Assembly: GCF_006861795.1 (NCBI RefSeq)
Contig: NZ_VDGH01000008.1
Coordinates: forward strand, 124,001 to 188,000
Source: Psychrobacillus lasiicapitis
GTDB lineage: Bacteria > Bacillota > Bacilli > Bacillales_A > Planococcaceae
Direction: 5' to 3'
DNA length: 64,000 bases
Position 1 is the stretch's first letter. Each line of letters opens with the position of its first letter. The notes beneath the pieces are model-generated. The model saw only the letters and a program-made list of their open reading frames with translations. It had not been told where the DNA came from and ran no database searches. Below are positions 1-7,750 of the stretch, piece after piece. The position numbers and the translations under genes were made by a program.

Positions 1-385
1 ATACGAATATGGATAAAACAAATAATAAAAATATAGATAACTTTTTCACAAAAATCCCCCTTATTTTTTAATGTTAAGACAATAAATTCGAGTATTGCAT
101 CTTTAGTTGAAAGGGCTTTCAAACAAGCTTTTCCATTTTACTTCTGCACACCACGCTTTCTTATTATCTTTGTGAAGATTTAATAAGAGTTGTCTTACAT
201 GTTATGAATTTTGTTTATTGGATACAACTCAAGTAACAAATTATCACAACAAAAAACCATTGTAAAGAAAAATTAAAATATTTAGTATATTCTGCATTAT
301 GGTATTGTTTTTTGAATATTCCTATATTATCATTGGTTTGTAATCCTGTATCCGAAATACAAAGTTAATAAGGGGAGGAATTTTA
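1..385. other. Leader region without a recognisable gene
   Basis: This is AT-rich sequence ahead of the TRAP permease pair. I find no open frame with a ribosome binding site and no clear terminator. A TRAP solute-binding gene would be expected near the permease genes, but none ends inside this stretch. A strong AGGGGAGG ribosome binding site at 371-378 belongs to the gene that starts at 386. Confidence 0.5.
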
Positions 386-883
386 TTGAGAATTTTAAAT
401 TTTATTGAAAGCGCTTTATCCGGACTTTTTTTCCTTGTGGGTATTGCAATTAGCCTATACTCCGTCTTTATGAGGTATGTAATCGGGGCTTCTCAAAGCT
501 GGGCAACAGAAGTTTATACGATGCTACTTGTATGGGCGATTTTCATAGGATTCTCTACAGCTTTAAAAGACGATAAACATATAGCCATCGAGTTTCTGTA
601 CGACAAATCAGGTCCGAAAATAAGAGGTTTCTGTCAAGTTATTACTTTTGTTATTGGGATTGGCTTTAGTATTTTTATCTTTTGGACAGGCTTAGAAATG
701 GTTTTAGTAGCGCACGAACAGGCTATTAAAACGATTGATCTTGGTTTCCCTATTTGGATTAACTACTTAATCATGCCAATCGCAGGTGCTTTGTTATTTA
801 TACGCTTTTGTGAGAAAGCCTATAGATTTTTTGTTAAAAAAGAAGATGTTACGGGAGGGAGTGATTTAGAGTGGCAGCAATAA
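386..883 (+). CDS. dctQ: TRAP transporter small permease (DctQ family)
   Basis: Small membrane subunit of a tripartite ATP-independent periplasmic (TRAP) transporter, which uses an ion gradient to import organic acids. The 165-residue protein has about four hydrophobic segments (roughly residues 8-30, 45-62, 85-105 and 125-145), as in DctQ. The N-terminal stretch holds the family-type RYVIGASQSWATEVYTMLL region. The start is TTG at 386, chosen because AGGGGAGG lies seven bases upstream. It overlaps the following dctM gene by 13 bases, so the two are translationally coupled. The substrate is unknown and no DctP partner is present next to it in this window. Confidence 0.88.
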   Translation: MRILNFIESALSGLFFLVGIAISLYSVFMRYVIGASQSWATEVYTMLLVWAIFIGFSTALKDDKHIAIEFLYDKSGPKIRGFCQVITFVIGIGFSIFIFWTGLEMVLVAHEQAIKTIDLGFPIWINYLIMPIAGALLFIRFCEKAYRFFVKKEDVTGGSDLEWQQ

Positions 884-2136
884 TCGTTATTGTTTTATTG
901 TTTGTGTTAGCTTTTTTGAGAGTTCCTATCGCCATAAGTTTAGTCGTCTCTAGTGTCACTGGTCTATTTTTAGTAGACTTCTCACTTAACACCGTTATTC
1001 AAAAAATGTTTACGGGTGTGAATAGTACTACACTAATGGCCATTCCTGGCTTTGTGTTCGCGGGATTAATAATGGCTAAGGGTGGAATTTCCAAGTATTT
1101 GATCGAGTGTATTAAAACTTGGGTGGGTCATACAAAGGGTGGTTTATCGGTCGTTGCTGTTCTAACTTGTATGGTTTTTGCTGCTATTTCTGGATCTAGC
1201 CCTGCTACTGCAGCAGCTATTGGAGCGATTATGATTCCAATGATGGTAAAAGCAGGATACGATAAAAATTATGCAATGGGATTAGTTGCAGCAGCTGGGA
1301 CTCTTGGAATTTTAATTCCTCCTTCTATCCCACTTATTCTTTATAGCTCTGTTTCCGAAGAATCCACAGGAAAACTATTTTCTGCAGGTATTTTACCAGG
1401 CATATTGCTTGGCCTTGCATTAATGGTTTATGCCGTGATTGTAGCACATCGAAAAGGCTATGGCGGACTAGAAAAGGTGCCGTTAAATAAGCGTTGGAGA
1501 CCTACTTTAAAAGCTATATGGGGATTAGTAATGCCCGTTCTAATATTAGGAGCGATTTATAGTGGTATCGTTACACCAACAGAAGCATCCTTCCTAGCTT
1601 GCTTGTATGCTATTATTGTATCCATCTTTATTTACAGAGAATTAGATTGGGCTAAATTTAAGCAAATTCTAACGGAATCTGTTACTACGACATCGATGAT
1701 CTTTTTAATTATTGCCGCTGCACTTATATTAGGAATGTTCTTAACAACAGAACAAATTCCACAAGAGTTTGCTACTTGGGTAAGTGATAGTGGTTTTAAC
1801 AAATGGACGTTTTTAATCATCATTAGTATTGTATTTTTTATACTTGGAATGTTCTTGGAGCCAACTGCTATCATTCTAATTACACTTCCAATTTTATTGC
1901 CAATTATTGCAGCTTTGGATATCAATGTGATCCATTTTGCAATTATCATGGTAGTAAATATGGAACTGGGTATGATTACACCACCAGTTGGACTCAATTT
2001 GTTCGTCGTCAGCGCTATCGCCGAGGAAAAAGTCGATCGTGTAATCAAAGGTGTGATACCATTTTTCGCGATTTTCGCGATTGTACTTGTACTTATTATC
2101 ATTTTCCCAGAAATATCTCTATTGCTCGCAAAATAA
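871..2136 (+). CDS. dctM: TRAP transporter large permease (DctM family)
   Basis: Large 12-helix subunit that forms the transport path of a TRAP importer in the cytoplasmic membrane. The 421-residue length is normal for DctM. The conserved segment with GSSPATAAAIGAIMIP near residue 110 and the GILIPPSIPLILY segment near residue 145 are characteristic, as is the near-repeat MGMITPPVGLNLFVVSAIA late in the protein. The GTG start at 871 follows GGGAGG at 853-858 inside the end of dctQ. A strong terminator follows at 2151-2206. The cargo cannot be read from the permease; the neighbouring genes on the other strand need not be related. Confidence 0.92.
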   Translation: MAAIIVIVLLFVLAFLRVPIAISLVVSSVTGLFLVDFSLNTVIQKMFTGVNSTTLMAIPGFVFAGLIMAKGGISKYLIECIKTWVGHTKGGLSVVAVLTCMVFAAISGSSPATAAAIGAIMIPMMVKAGYDKNYAMGLVAAAGTLGILIPPSIPLILYSSVSEESTGKLFSAGILPGILLGLALMVYAVIVAHRKGYGGLEKVPLNKRWRPTLKAIWGLVMPVLILGAIYSGIVTPTEASFLACLYAIIVSIFIYRELDWAKFKQILTESVTTTSMIFLIIAAALILGMFLTTEQIPQEFATWVSDSGFNKWTFLIIISIVFFILGMFLEPTAIILITLPILLPIIAALDINVIHFAIIMVVNMELGMITPPVGLNLFVVSAIAEEKVDRVIKGVIPFFAIFAIVLVLIIIFPEISLLLAK

Positions 2137-2150
2137 TAGTAGGTTAATAG

Positions 2151-2206
2151 CAAAGCCAAGAGCCATTGGATTTCTAAGATTCCAGGTTCTTGGCTTTGTT
2201 TTGTTA
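2151..2206 (+). terminator. Rho-independent terminator of dctQM
   Basis: Arms at 2151-2164 and 2185-2198 pair over 14 bases with one G-T wobble and extend further inward (TTGGA/TCCA). A T-rich tail follows at 2199-2206. It lies 15 bases after the dctM stop. Confidence 0.88.
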
Positions 2207-2239
2207 TTTGATCAGTATGTCGGGCATTAATGAAAAGAA

Positions 2240-2276
2240 AGATGCTATCCCGATAAAATATCCGGAAATAGCATCT
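2240..2276. terminator. Hairpin between converging genes
   Basis: Imperfect inverted repeat GATGCTAT...ATAGCATC with inner CGATA/TATCCG pairing. T-rich runs lie on both sides (TATTTTTC on the plus strand, TTTCTTTTC on the minus strand), so it probably ends the GMC oxidoreductase transcript and backs up the dctM terminator. Confidence 0.65.
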
Positions 2277-2302
2277 ATTTTTCAACACTGTATTAGTTTA
2301 TC

Positions 2303-4015
2303 TTAAACGAGTGATCCACCCGATTTACTGTATTTAATAATACCTTCAGCACTCTTATATGCTAATGCTCCTACTGTTCCAGTCGGATTATAACCACCAT
2401 TATGAGGGAAATTACCTGCTCCAACTACAAATAGATTCTCAGCATCCCAATGCTGTAAGTAAGTATTCACTACGCTATTATCGGGACTTGCTCCCATAAT
2501 CGTACCGCCCGTATTATGTGTTGTCTGATAACCGACAATATCATAGTCAGTAATAGGATTTTTACCTTCGACTGTTTTAGCACCCATTTCTTTCATGATA
2601 TTCTGCGTAACTTCGGTGATATACTTATGCAAAGCACGGTCTTGTTCGGTAAAGTTATACGTCATTTGAAGAAGTGGCAATCCATAAGCATCTTTATAGG
2701 TACTATCTAAAGAAAGGAAATTTTCTTTGTGCGGCATAGATGCACCTTGCGTTCCAATTCCTAATGTACGAGTAAAGTTATGAATAGAGTTCTTTTTGAA
2801 TTCCGCTCCCCATGTAGGTGTATCACGTGGAATTGGATTGGTTTCAATCGGTCTAGAGCCTGTTTGAGTAATGGAAATACTACCACCATGAATAAAATTC
2901 AAATCACTATGATCGAAATTATCGCCATTAAAATCATCAATCGTCATACCAAGTGCTCCTGCACCCATAAATGTATTCATCTGCTCATCAAAATAACCAG
3001 TAGCACCCGGAAGGATTTGATAGCAATAATTCTTTCCTAGCGTACCTCTTCCTGTATCAGGGTTATATTGTTCACCTATGTTAGATACCATTAAAAGTTT
3101 TGCATTATTCATCACATAACTTGATAGGACAACTACTTCTGCTTCTTGGATAAATTCCTCACCAGAAAGTGTATCTAAGTATTTAACGCCGGATACTTTA
3201 TTGCCATTTTTAATCACTTCCACGACATTTGAGCGGAATCGCATTTCAAAGTTTTTCGTCTTCTCTGCCGTCGGTATTACAGTTATTTCTGGAGAACTCT
3301 TTGCACCATATTCACAGCCGAAACGCTCACAGAAACCACAGTATTGGCAACTATTGATCGCTGCTCCATCTGGATTCGTATAAGGCTCAGACAAATTCGC
3401 TGAAGGTAACATAAACGGATTGTATCCAAGCTTTTGTGTAGCGCTTTCAAATTTCTTTAAAATCGGTGTCTTTTTCATCGGTGGCGTTGGAAATGGTTGT
3501 GATCGTTTCCCCCAGAAAGGATTCGTATCTTCACCAGAAATTCCAAGCGTTTGTTCATATTTATAAAAGTAAGGTTCTAACTCATCATAGGTAACTCCCC
3601 AATCTTGTAGCAAATAATCTTTCGATAATTTATTGGGTCCATACTTTTCATCCGTCATCGTTTTAATTTGAAAATCATAAGGCAAGAATCTCCAGGAATG
3701 TCCATTCCAATGCGTCCCGGAACCTCCAAGTCCCTCACCAAGTAAAAAAGAGCTTAATTGACGCATTGGGAGCGCAGGCATTTTACGGTTATTTCGAATA
3801 GTAATCGTTTCTTTTGAAAGGTTTTGCATCAGTTCATATCGAACCGCATAACGATACTCGTCATGAACCTTCAAATAATCTTCCGTGTTTCGCGCTTCCC
3901 CTCTCTCTAAACCAAGAACCTTTAGACCCGCTTTCGCACATTCAGCAGCAATGATACCGCCTGTCCAACCTAATCCAACAACAACAACATCTACTTTTGG
4001 TAATGTAGTAGCCAT
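2303..4015 (-). CDS. GMC-family FAD dehydrogenase, catalytic (alpha) subunit
   Basis: Flavin dehydrogenase of the glucose-methanol-choline family, related to the alpha subunits of membrane-bound gluconate/glucose/sorbitol dehydrogenases that oxidise sugars or polyols outside the membrane. The Rossmann FAD motif VVGLGWTGGIIAAECAKAG lies at residues 12-30. A cysteine cluster CQYCGFCERFGC at residues 223-234 resembles the 3Fe-4S-binding cysteines of the Burkholderia FAD glucose dehydrogenase alpha subunit. Near the C-terminus the TTHNTGG and NFPHNGGYNPTGT segments carry the GMC active-site His/Asn pair. It has no signal peptide. The gene just upstream encodes its small Tat-bearing subunit, which implies co-export as a complex. 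No cytochrome c subunit gene is present. The substrate is unknown. Confidence 0.88.
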   Translation of the reverse strand: MATTLPKVDVVVVGLGWTGGIIAAECAKAGLKVLGLERGEARNTEDYLKVHDEYRYAVRYELMQNLSKETITIRNNRKMPALPMRQLSSFLLGEGLGGSGTHWNGHSWRFLPYDFQIKTMTDEKYGPNKLSKDYLLQDWGVTYDELEPYFYKYEQTLGISGEDTNPFWGKRSQPFPTPPMKKTPILKKFESATQKLGYNPFMLPSANLSEPYTNPDGAAINSCQYCGFCERFGCEYGAKSSPEITVIPTAEKTKNFEMRFRSNVVEVIKNGNKVSGVKYLDTLSGEEFIQEAEVVVLSSYVMNNAKLLMVSNIGEQYNPDTGRGTLGKNYCYQILPGATGYFDEQMNTFMGAGALGMTIDDFNGDNFDHSDLNFIHGGSISITQTGSRPIETNPIPRDTPTWGAEFKKNSIHNFTRTLGIGTQGASMPHKENFLSLDSTYKDAYGLPLLQMTYNFTEQDRALHKYITEVTQNIMKEMGAKTVEGKNPITDYDIVGYQTTHNTGGTIMGASPDNSVVNTYLQHWDAENLFVVGAGNFPHNGGYNPTGTVGALAYKSAEGIIKYSKSGGSLV

Positions 4016-4036
4016 TCGTAATACCCCTCTCTCTTC

Positions 4037-4792
4037 TTACATGCTGCCAAGTGACTTTGGCTCGATTTTTTGGAATTCTTCTTTTTCAATTACAGCGATA
4101 TAGGACATTTGGTGACCTGGAAACCCTTTCATTCTCCATCCGTCCATATTATTGTTTCCGCTATACATCGGATCGGAGTAAGCACCTTCTAATGTTGCAG
4201 ATCGAAGCATTCTAAAGAAAAAGGCAGCTGTTGTTCCCGACATCTTCACTTCATCCTTTGAAAAAGCAGTTAAAATTTCATCCATTTGCTCCGGCTCAAT
4301 GCTTGAAAATCCATTATCAAATCTTTTATTTGCCTCTTCTTCCAGCTTCTCAATACCTTGCTTAAACACATCAGCGCGCGTTAAACGGCTTTGGTATCCT
4401 TGTGTTGGAGCTCCTACTGCAAATGGTCCGTGCATATACTCTTTCGAGTTGCTTCCATACTGACCGGCTAATTGACGATCAATAAAATAAGGGACTCCCA
4501 ACTCAATTGCACCTGGTCCTAAATCATCTTTAGGAAAAATACGTTCTGTTGCATTTGAAAGCACTTCAAAATCTCGGTTGTTCTTGAAAAATTGGAACCC
4601 AGCATTCGCGTGTTGAGTATGATCACTCGGACTAGTCCCTTTTGGTGTAGTAGCTGATTTGTTGTCATTAACGTTATAACCAACTAACCCACCGATTAAT
4701 CCCCCACCAATTAAAGCTCCAGCGGCAACTCCCGACGTTTTTAAAAAGTCTCTTCTCGTTGAAAGATTTTTCTTTTCTTCTGGCATACTCAT
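4037..4792 (-). CDS. Gluconate 2-dehydrogenase subunit 3 family protein, Tat-exported
   Basis: Small (gamma) subunit partner of the downstream GMC dehydrogenase, 21 bases apart in the same transcript. The N-terminus has a clear twin-arginine signal, TRRDFLK at residues 12-18, followed by a hydrophobic, glycine-rich segment to about residue 40. In characterised complexes of this type the gamma subunit carries the export signal for the catalytic subunit, and the absence of a signal on the GMC subunit fits that. Of 251 residues, the body from about 70 onward matches the family (FPKDDLGPGA, FIDRQLAGQYG). Start may be residue 1 or Met3; AAGGAG precedes both. Confidence 0.87.
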   Translation of the reverse strand: MSMPEEKKNLSTRRDFLKTSGVAAGALIGGGLIGGLVGYNVNDNKSATTPKGTSPSDHTQHANAGFQFFKNNRDFEVLSNATERIFPKDDLGPGAIELGVPYFIDRQLAGQYGSNSKEYMHGPFAVGAPTQGYQSRLTRADVFKQGIEKLEEEANKRFDNGFSSIEPEQMDEILTAFSKDEVKMSGTTAAFFFRMLRSATLEGAYSDPMYSGNNNMDGWRMKGFPGHQMSYIAVIEKEEFQKIEPKSLGSM

Positions 4793-5145
4793 AGTCTCCT
4801 TAAAAATAGTGATTTCAAAAAATACCTACTCCCTAAAAGCATAGACAAATATAACCAAACTCAATCACTACCGATAATATTTTTTCTATAATTGCAATTT
4901 TACAACCGCTAATCTTTACCCTAAACTTTTTACATTAAACATAAAAAGTCACATTTAACTTACTCACTAACACATCCTACTAGGTCTGATAGCCTTTCAT
5001 TTCAGTTTTTACTAGGTGAACCAAACTTCCTAACACTATTATTACTAGGTAAATGTAGCGTAACAACAATGATTAGTGCATATCCCATTTTTATCGCTCA
5101 TACATTAGTAAAGTCGGTAAAAAGCTGCTCATTGGAGGAATACGA
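4793..5145. promoter_or_regulatory. Divergent intergenic region with three TACTAGGT direct repeats
   Basis: Non-coding stretch between the dehydrogenase pair (minus) and the hydrolase (plus). The octamer TACTAGGT occurs three times in the same orientation at 4978-4985, 5010-5017 and 5043-5050. The start-to-start spacings are 32 and 33 bases, about three helical turns each. Such phasing suggests binding of a regulator to one face of the DNA. I cannot name a regulator with this site. No clear sigma-A promoter could be fixed. Confidence 0.5.
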
Positions 5146-5955
5146 ATGGGTTATTACGTGAAAGTGGAAAAAGGCGTTAATATTTTTGTGGAGGATATTA
5201 ACACAACTTCGAATAAGACGATTTTATTTGTTCACGGCTGGCCCGCGAATCATCGAATGTTTGAGTATCAATTCAACCAGCTTCCAGCGATGGGCTACCG
5301 CTGTATTGGAATTGATATTCGCGGTTTTGGGAAATCGAGTAAACCGTGGAGCGGTTATTTCTATGATCGATTGGCAGATGATATTCGAATCATTATTGAT
5401 ACACTTGGTCTAGAAGATATAACACTGGCCGGGCATTCAATGGGAGGAGCTATTTCCATTCGATATATGGCGAGATATAGTGGATATAAAGTGGCAAAAC
5501 TTGCGCTAATAGGTGCTGCTGCCCCGGCTTTTACAAGGCGGCAAGATTTCCCTTATGGAAAAACAGTGGAGGAAGTAGATAAATTAATAGAAGAGACTTA
5601 CACAGATCGCCCTAAAATGCTAAGTAATTTTGGAGATATCTTCTTCGCACGCTACTTATCAAAAGATTTTATTGATTGGTTTCATGATCTGGGATTAGCC
5701 GCATCTGGTAACGCTACGGCTAAATGTTTAGCCTCCCTTCGAGATGAAGATCTTCGTAATGACCTACGACATATAAACGTTCCAACGGCTATTTTGCATG
5801 GAAAACAAGATAAAGTATGCCCCTACGATTTTGCCGAATTAATGCATCGGAGTATTAAAGGCTCTATATTGATACCGTTTGAATACAGTGGACATGGTTT
5901 ATTTTACTGTGAGATGGAAAAATTCAATGAGGAACTTGCGAAGTTTATAGGATGA
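5146..5955 (+). CDS. Alpha/beta hydrolase
   Basis: Single-domain alpha/beta-hydrolase of 269 residues, the length usual for esterase, lactonase or non-haem haloperoxidase-type members. The oxyanion-hole motif FVHGWPANH is at residues 28-36. The nucleophile elbow GHSMGG puts the catalytic serine at residue 98. The acid is Asp222 in HGKQDKVCP and the base is His250 in EYSGHGLFY, so the triad is complete. There is no signal peptide, so it is cytoplasmic. ATG at 5146 follows TTGGAGG at a good distance. A strong terminator follows at once, so the gene is monocistronic. The upstream region carries phased TACTAGGT repeats. The substrate is not predictable. Confidence 0.88.
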   Translation: MGYYVKVEKGVNIFVEDINTTSNKTILFVHGWPANHRMFEYQFNQLPAMGYRCIGIDIRGFGKSSKPWSGYFYDRLADDIRIIIDTLGLEDITLAGHSMGGAISIRYMARYSGYKVAKLALIGAAAPAFTRRQDFPYGKTVEEVDKLIEETYTDRPKMLSNFGDIFFARYLSKDFIDWFHDLGLAASGNATAKCLASLRDEDLRNDLRHINVPTAILHGKQDKVCPYDFAELMHRSIKGSILIPFEYSGHGLFYCEMEKFNEELAKFIG

Positions 5956-6004
5956 AAAAAGCTATTTCACGAATGGATTTCTATTTGTGAAATAGCTTTT
6001 GTTT
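5956..6004 (+). terminator. Terminator of the alpha/beta hydrolase gene
   Basis: Arms AAAAGCTATTTCAC (to 5970) and GTGAAATAGCTTTT (5987-6000) pair fully around a 16-base loop and begin directly after the stop codon. The A/T flanks would let it work in both directions. A close relative of this hairpin is present at 17592-17632. Confidence 0.88.
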
Positions 6005-6016
6005 GTTAGGTATGTC

Positions 6017-6043
6017 ACTAATCGATTTGATCGATTAGTTTTT
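6017..6043. terminator. Perfect hairpin across the end of the SDR gene
   Basis: ACTAATCGAT (6017-6026) and ATCGATTAGT (6030-6039) form a perfect 10-base stem with a three-base loop, followed on the plus strand by TTTT. It includes the stop codon of the minus-strand gene ending at 6035. It may be a second plus-strand terminator for the hydrolase. Confidence 0.5.
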
Positions 6044-6925
6044 ATTTGTCTCTAAAATATCTCCAATAAGTACAGGCAACCATTCTTCTAAATCTCTAAA
6101 TTGGAAGCCCAAATTTCTAGCCTTTTCATTGTCCATTAACCAAGACTCTGAAATATTGAACGGCGACACATTGGTTTCATTCGGTATAGAAGTAATGATC
6201 GCTGAAGTTTGTGTCTTTTCTTCTATAGTAGTGATTATGTCGCTTAACTTAACTTTTCCATTAGATAACGCATTAATTGGTCCAGTAAAATCTGAAAGAC
6301 CAATCCATGCTAAGAAGTTTCCAGCTTCTTCTTCCGTAATAAAATCAATGGTTGCTTCTGGATTTACTAAGTGTATCTCCTCATGATTGCGGATTTTTTC
6401 AATATGAAAATGAAGGCGTTTTGTATAATCGTTCAAACCCAACACGATAGGAAATCTCACCGCTACCACAGTAAATGGTGCTTTTTGAAAAAATACAGCT
6501 TCCGCTTGCCTTTTTCCTTCGTTATAGGAAAAATCCTCTTTTGGGCCTTGAACGATCGTGTGTTTCCATGGATTAAAATCCTCTTCAACAAAACCTACTT
6601 CTCCATTACCTGCATCGTAAACTGATTTGGAGGAAGTGAACACATACTTTTTCGTCTTATCTTGAAACACTTGTATCGCTTCCATTGCTTCTTGAGAGGA
6701 ATAACAGATCTGGTCAAAAATGATATCCCATGTTTCATTGCCGCATAGCTCCTTAAGCTCTTCCACATTCAATCGATCGACTATGATTCTATTCACACGT
6801 GTTGAAAAAGGATTCTGCGTATTACCTCTTGTTGCGATCGTCACCTCAAAACCTTTCGCTAGCAACGCTTCTACTAAATGCACACCGAAAAACCTTGTTC
6901 CCCCTAATACTAATGCTTTGCTCAT
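6035..6925 (-). CDS. NAD-dependent epimerase/dehydratase family protein (atypical SDR)
   Basis: A 296-residue Rossmann-fold protein of the extended/atypical short-chain dehydrogenase group. The dinucleotide-binding motif is LVLGGTRFFGVHLV at residues 5-18. The YxxxK pair is Tyr134 and Lys138 in YNEGKRQ. The GGTRFFG form of the motif and the VTIATRGNT segment recall CSP41-like atypical SDRs, so it could act on a nucleotide sugar or serve a non-catalytic role. It lies 53 bases downstream of the deaminase gene on the same strand and could share its transcript. The physiological substrate is unknown. Confidence 0.8.
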   Translation of the reverse strand: MSKALVLGGTRFFGVHLVEALLAKGFEVTIATRGNTQNPFSTRVNRIIVDRLNVEELKELCGNETWDIIFDQICYSSQEAMEAIQVFQDKTKKYVFTSSKSVYDAGNGEVGFVEEDFNPWKHTIVQGPKEDFSYNEGKRQAEAVFFQKAPFTVVAVRFPIVLGLNDYTKRLHFHIEKIRNHEEIHLVNPEATIDFITEEEAGNFLAWIGLSDFTGPINALSNGKVKLSDIITTIEEKTQTSAIITSIPNETNVSPFNISESWLMDNEKARNLGFQFRDLEEWLPVLIGDILETNKN

Positions 6926-6978
6926 TTTTTAATCCCCTTTGTTTTATTTATTACTCTAATCTCCTTCTATTAAAGAAC

Positions 6979-7446
6979 CTATAACATACCCTTTTTATTA
7001 AACTCTCTCCATAAGTTCATAGGGTTTTCGATTTCTTCTTGAAGCTCCATCCTAACCATCGGCAACACTCTCTCTTCTGTTTCCTTTTGTAGGTCTTCAT
7101 AAATAACTGCCGATTTTCCAAGGCCCACACTTTTTGCCTCTTCCAAACTTGCACAATAATAAATTCTCTCTACTCCAGCAAAATGCATTGCTGCAAAACA
7201 CATCGGACATGGAAATCCACTAGCATACATTGTAGTGCCAGATAAATCATTCGTTTGTAAGTACTCTTGTGCACGTCGAATAGCCAGCAACTCAGCATGC
7301 CCACTGATATCATACTTCATATGCAGCTCATTTACTCCCTCACCAAGGACCTCTTCATTCTTTATAAGAACTGCACCAAAAGGCTGTCCCCCATCTCGAA
7401 CATTTTCGATAGCCAATTCAACCGCGCGCTTCATAAAGTTATCCAT
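6979..7446 (-). CDS. Nucleoside/guanine deaminase-like protein (CDA fold)
   Basis: Zinc-dependent deaminase of the cytidine-deaminase superfamily. The zinc ligands and catalytic glutamate are visible as GHAE (His50, Glu52) and PCPMC (Cys80, Cys83). The 155-residue length, the EERVLPM segment and the C-terminal WREFNKK tail resemble Bacillus guanine deaminase GuaD. However, the usual SCEPCPMC is SGFPCPMC here, so the base specificity is uncertain and tRNA adenosine deaminase can be excluded only by the tail. GGGAGGAGG precedes the ATG at 7446. It probably acts in purine salvage in the cytoplasm. Confidence 0.78.
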   Translation of the reverse strand: MDNFMKRAVELAIENVRDGGQPFGAVLIKNEEVLGEGVNELHMKYDISGHAELLAIRRAQEYLQTNDLSGTTMYASGFPCPMCFAAMHFAGVERIYYCASLEEAKSVGLGKSAVIYEDLQKETEERVLPMVRMELQEEIENPMNLWREFNKKGML

Positions 7447-7750
7447 GCTAAGCCTCCTCCCTTTGAGAACATCATATCATTCTATTGCGGGTTCCAGGCA
7501 CCTTTAATATAGTTTTATTTCACTATCTGAGAGTGTAATGCATTGGAAGTAGCGAATATATTAAGAATTTTAACCCCAATGATATCTTAAATTTCCGAGT
7601 CCCATTCTTGTACTTATCAAGAAGACAAAGACATCTCCAAAAGGGCTCTCCAAAGTCGACTGAGGTCGATGATGGAGAGCCCTTTTGTACTTTTATTTTG
7701 TATCATTTGTATGAATGCTTGAATGTTCGAAAGTCCGTTTCTTTTGCTTT
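7447..7750. other. Intergenic region with a terminator, no gene
   Basis: Apart from the ribosome binding site of the deaminase (7450-7462) and the hairpin at 7639-7686, I see nothing recognisable. Short frames here lack ribosome binding sites. Confidence 0.5.
7639..7686 (-). terminator. Terminator of the choice-of-anchor I gene
   Basis: Arms AAAAGGGCTCTCCA (7639-7652) and TGGAGAGCCCTTTT (7673-7686) are perfect 14-base complements. Read on the minus strand, the stem ends in a short T-run. It lies about 65 bases past the stop of the gene ending at 7751. Confidence 0.85.

Noticed and set aside
1632-2288. 218-codon minus-strand frame across dctM
   Set aside because: Antisense shadow of dctM, and no ribosome binding site.
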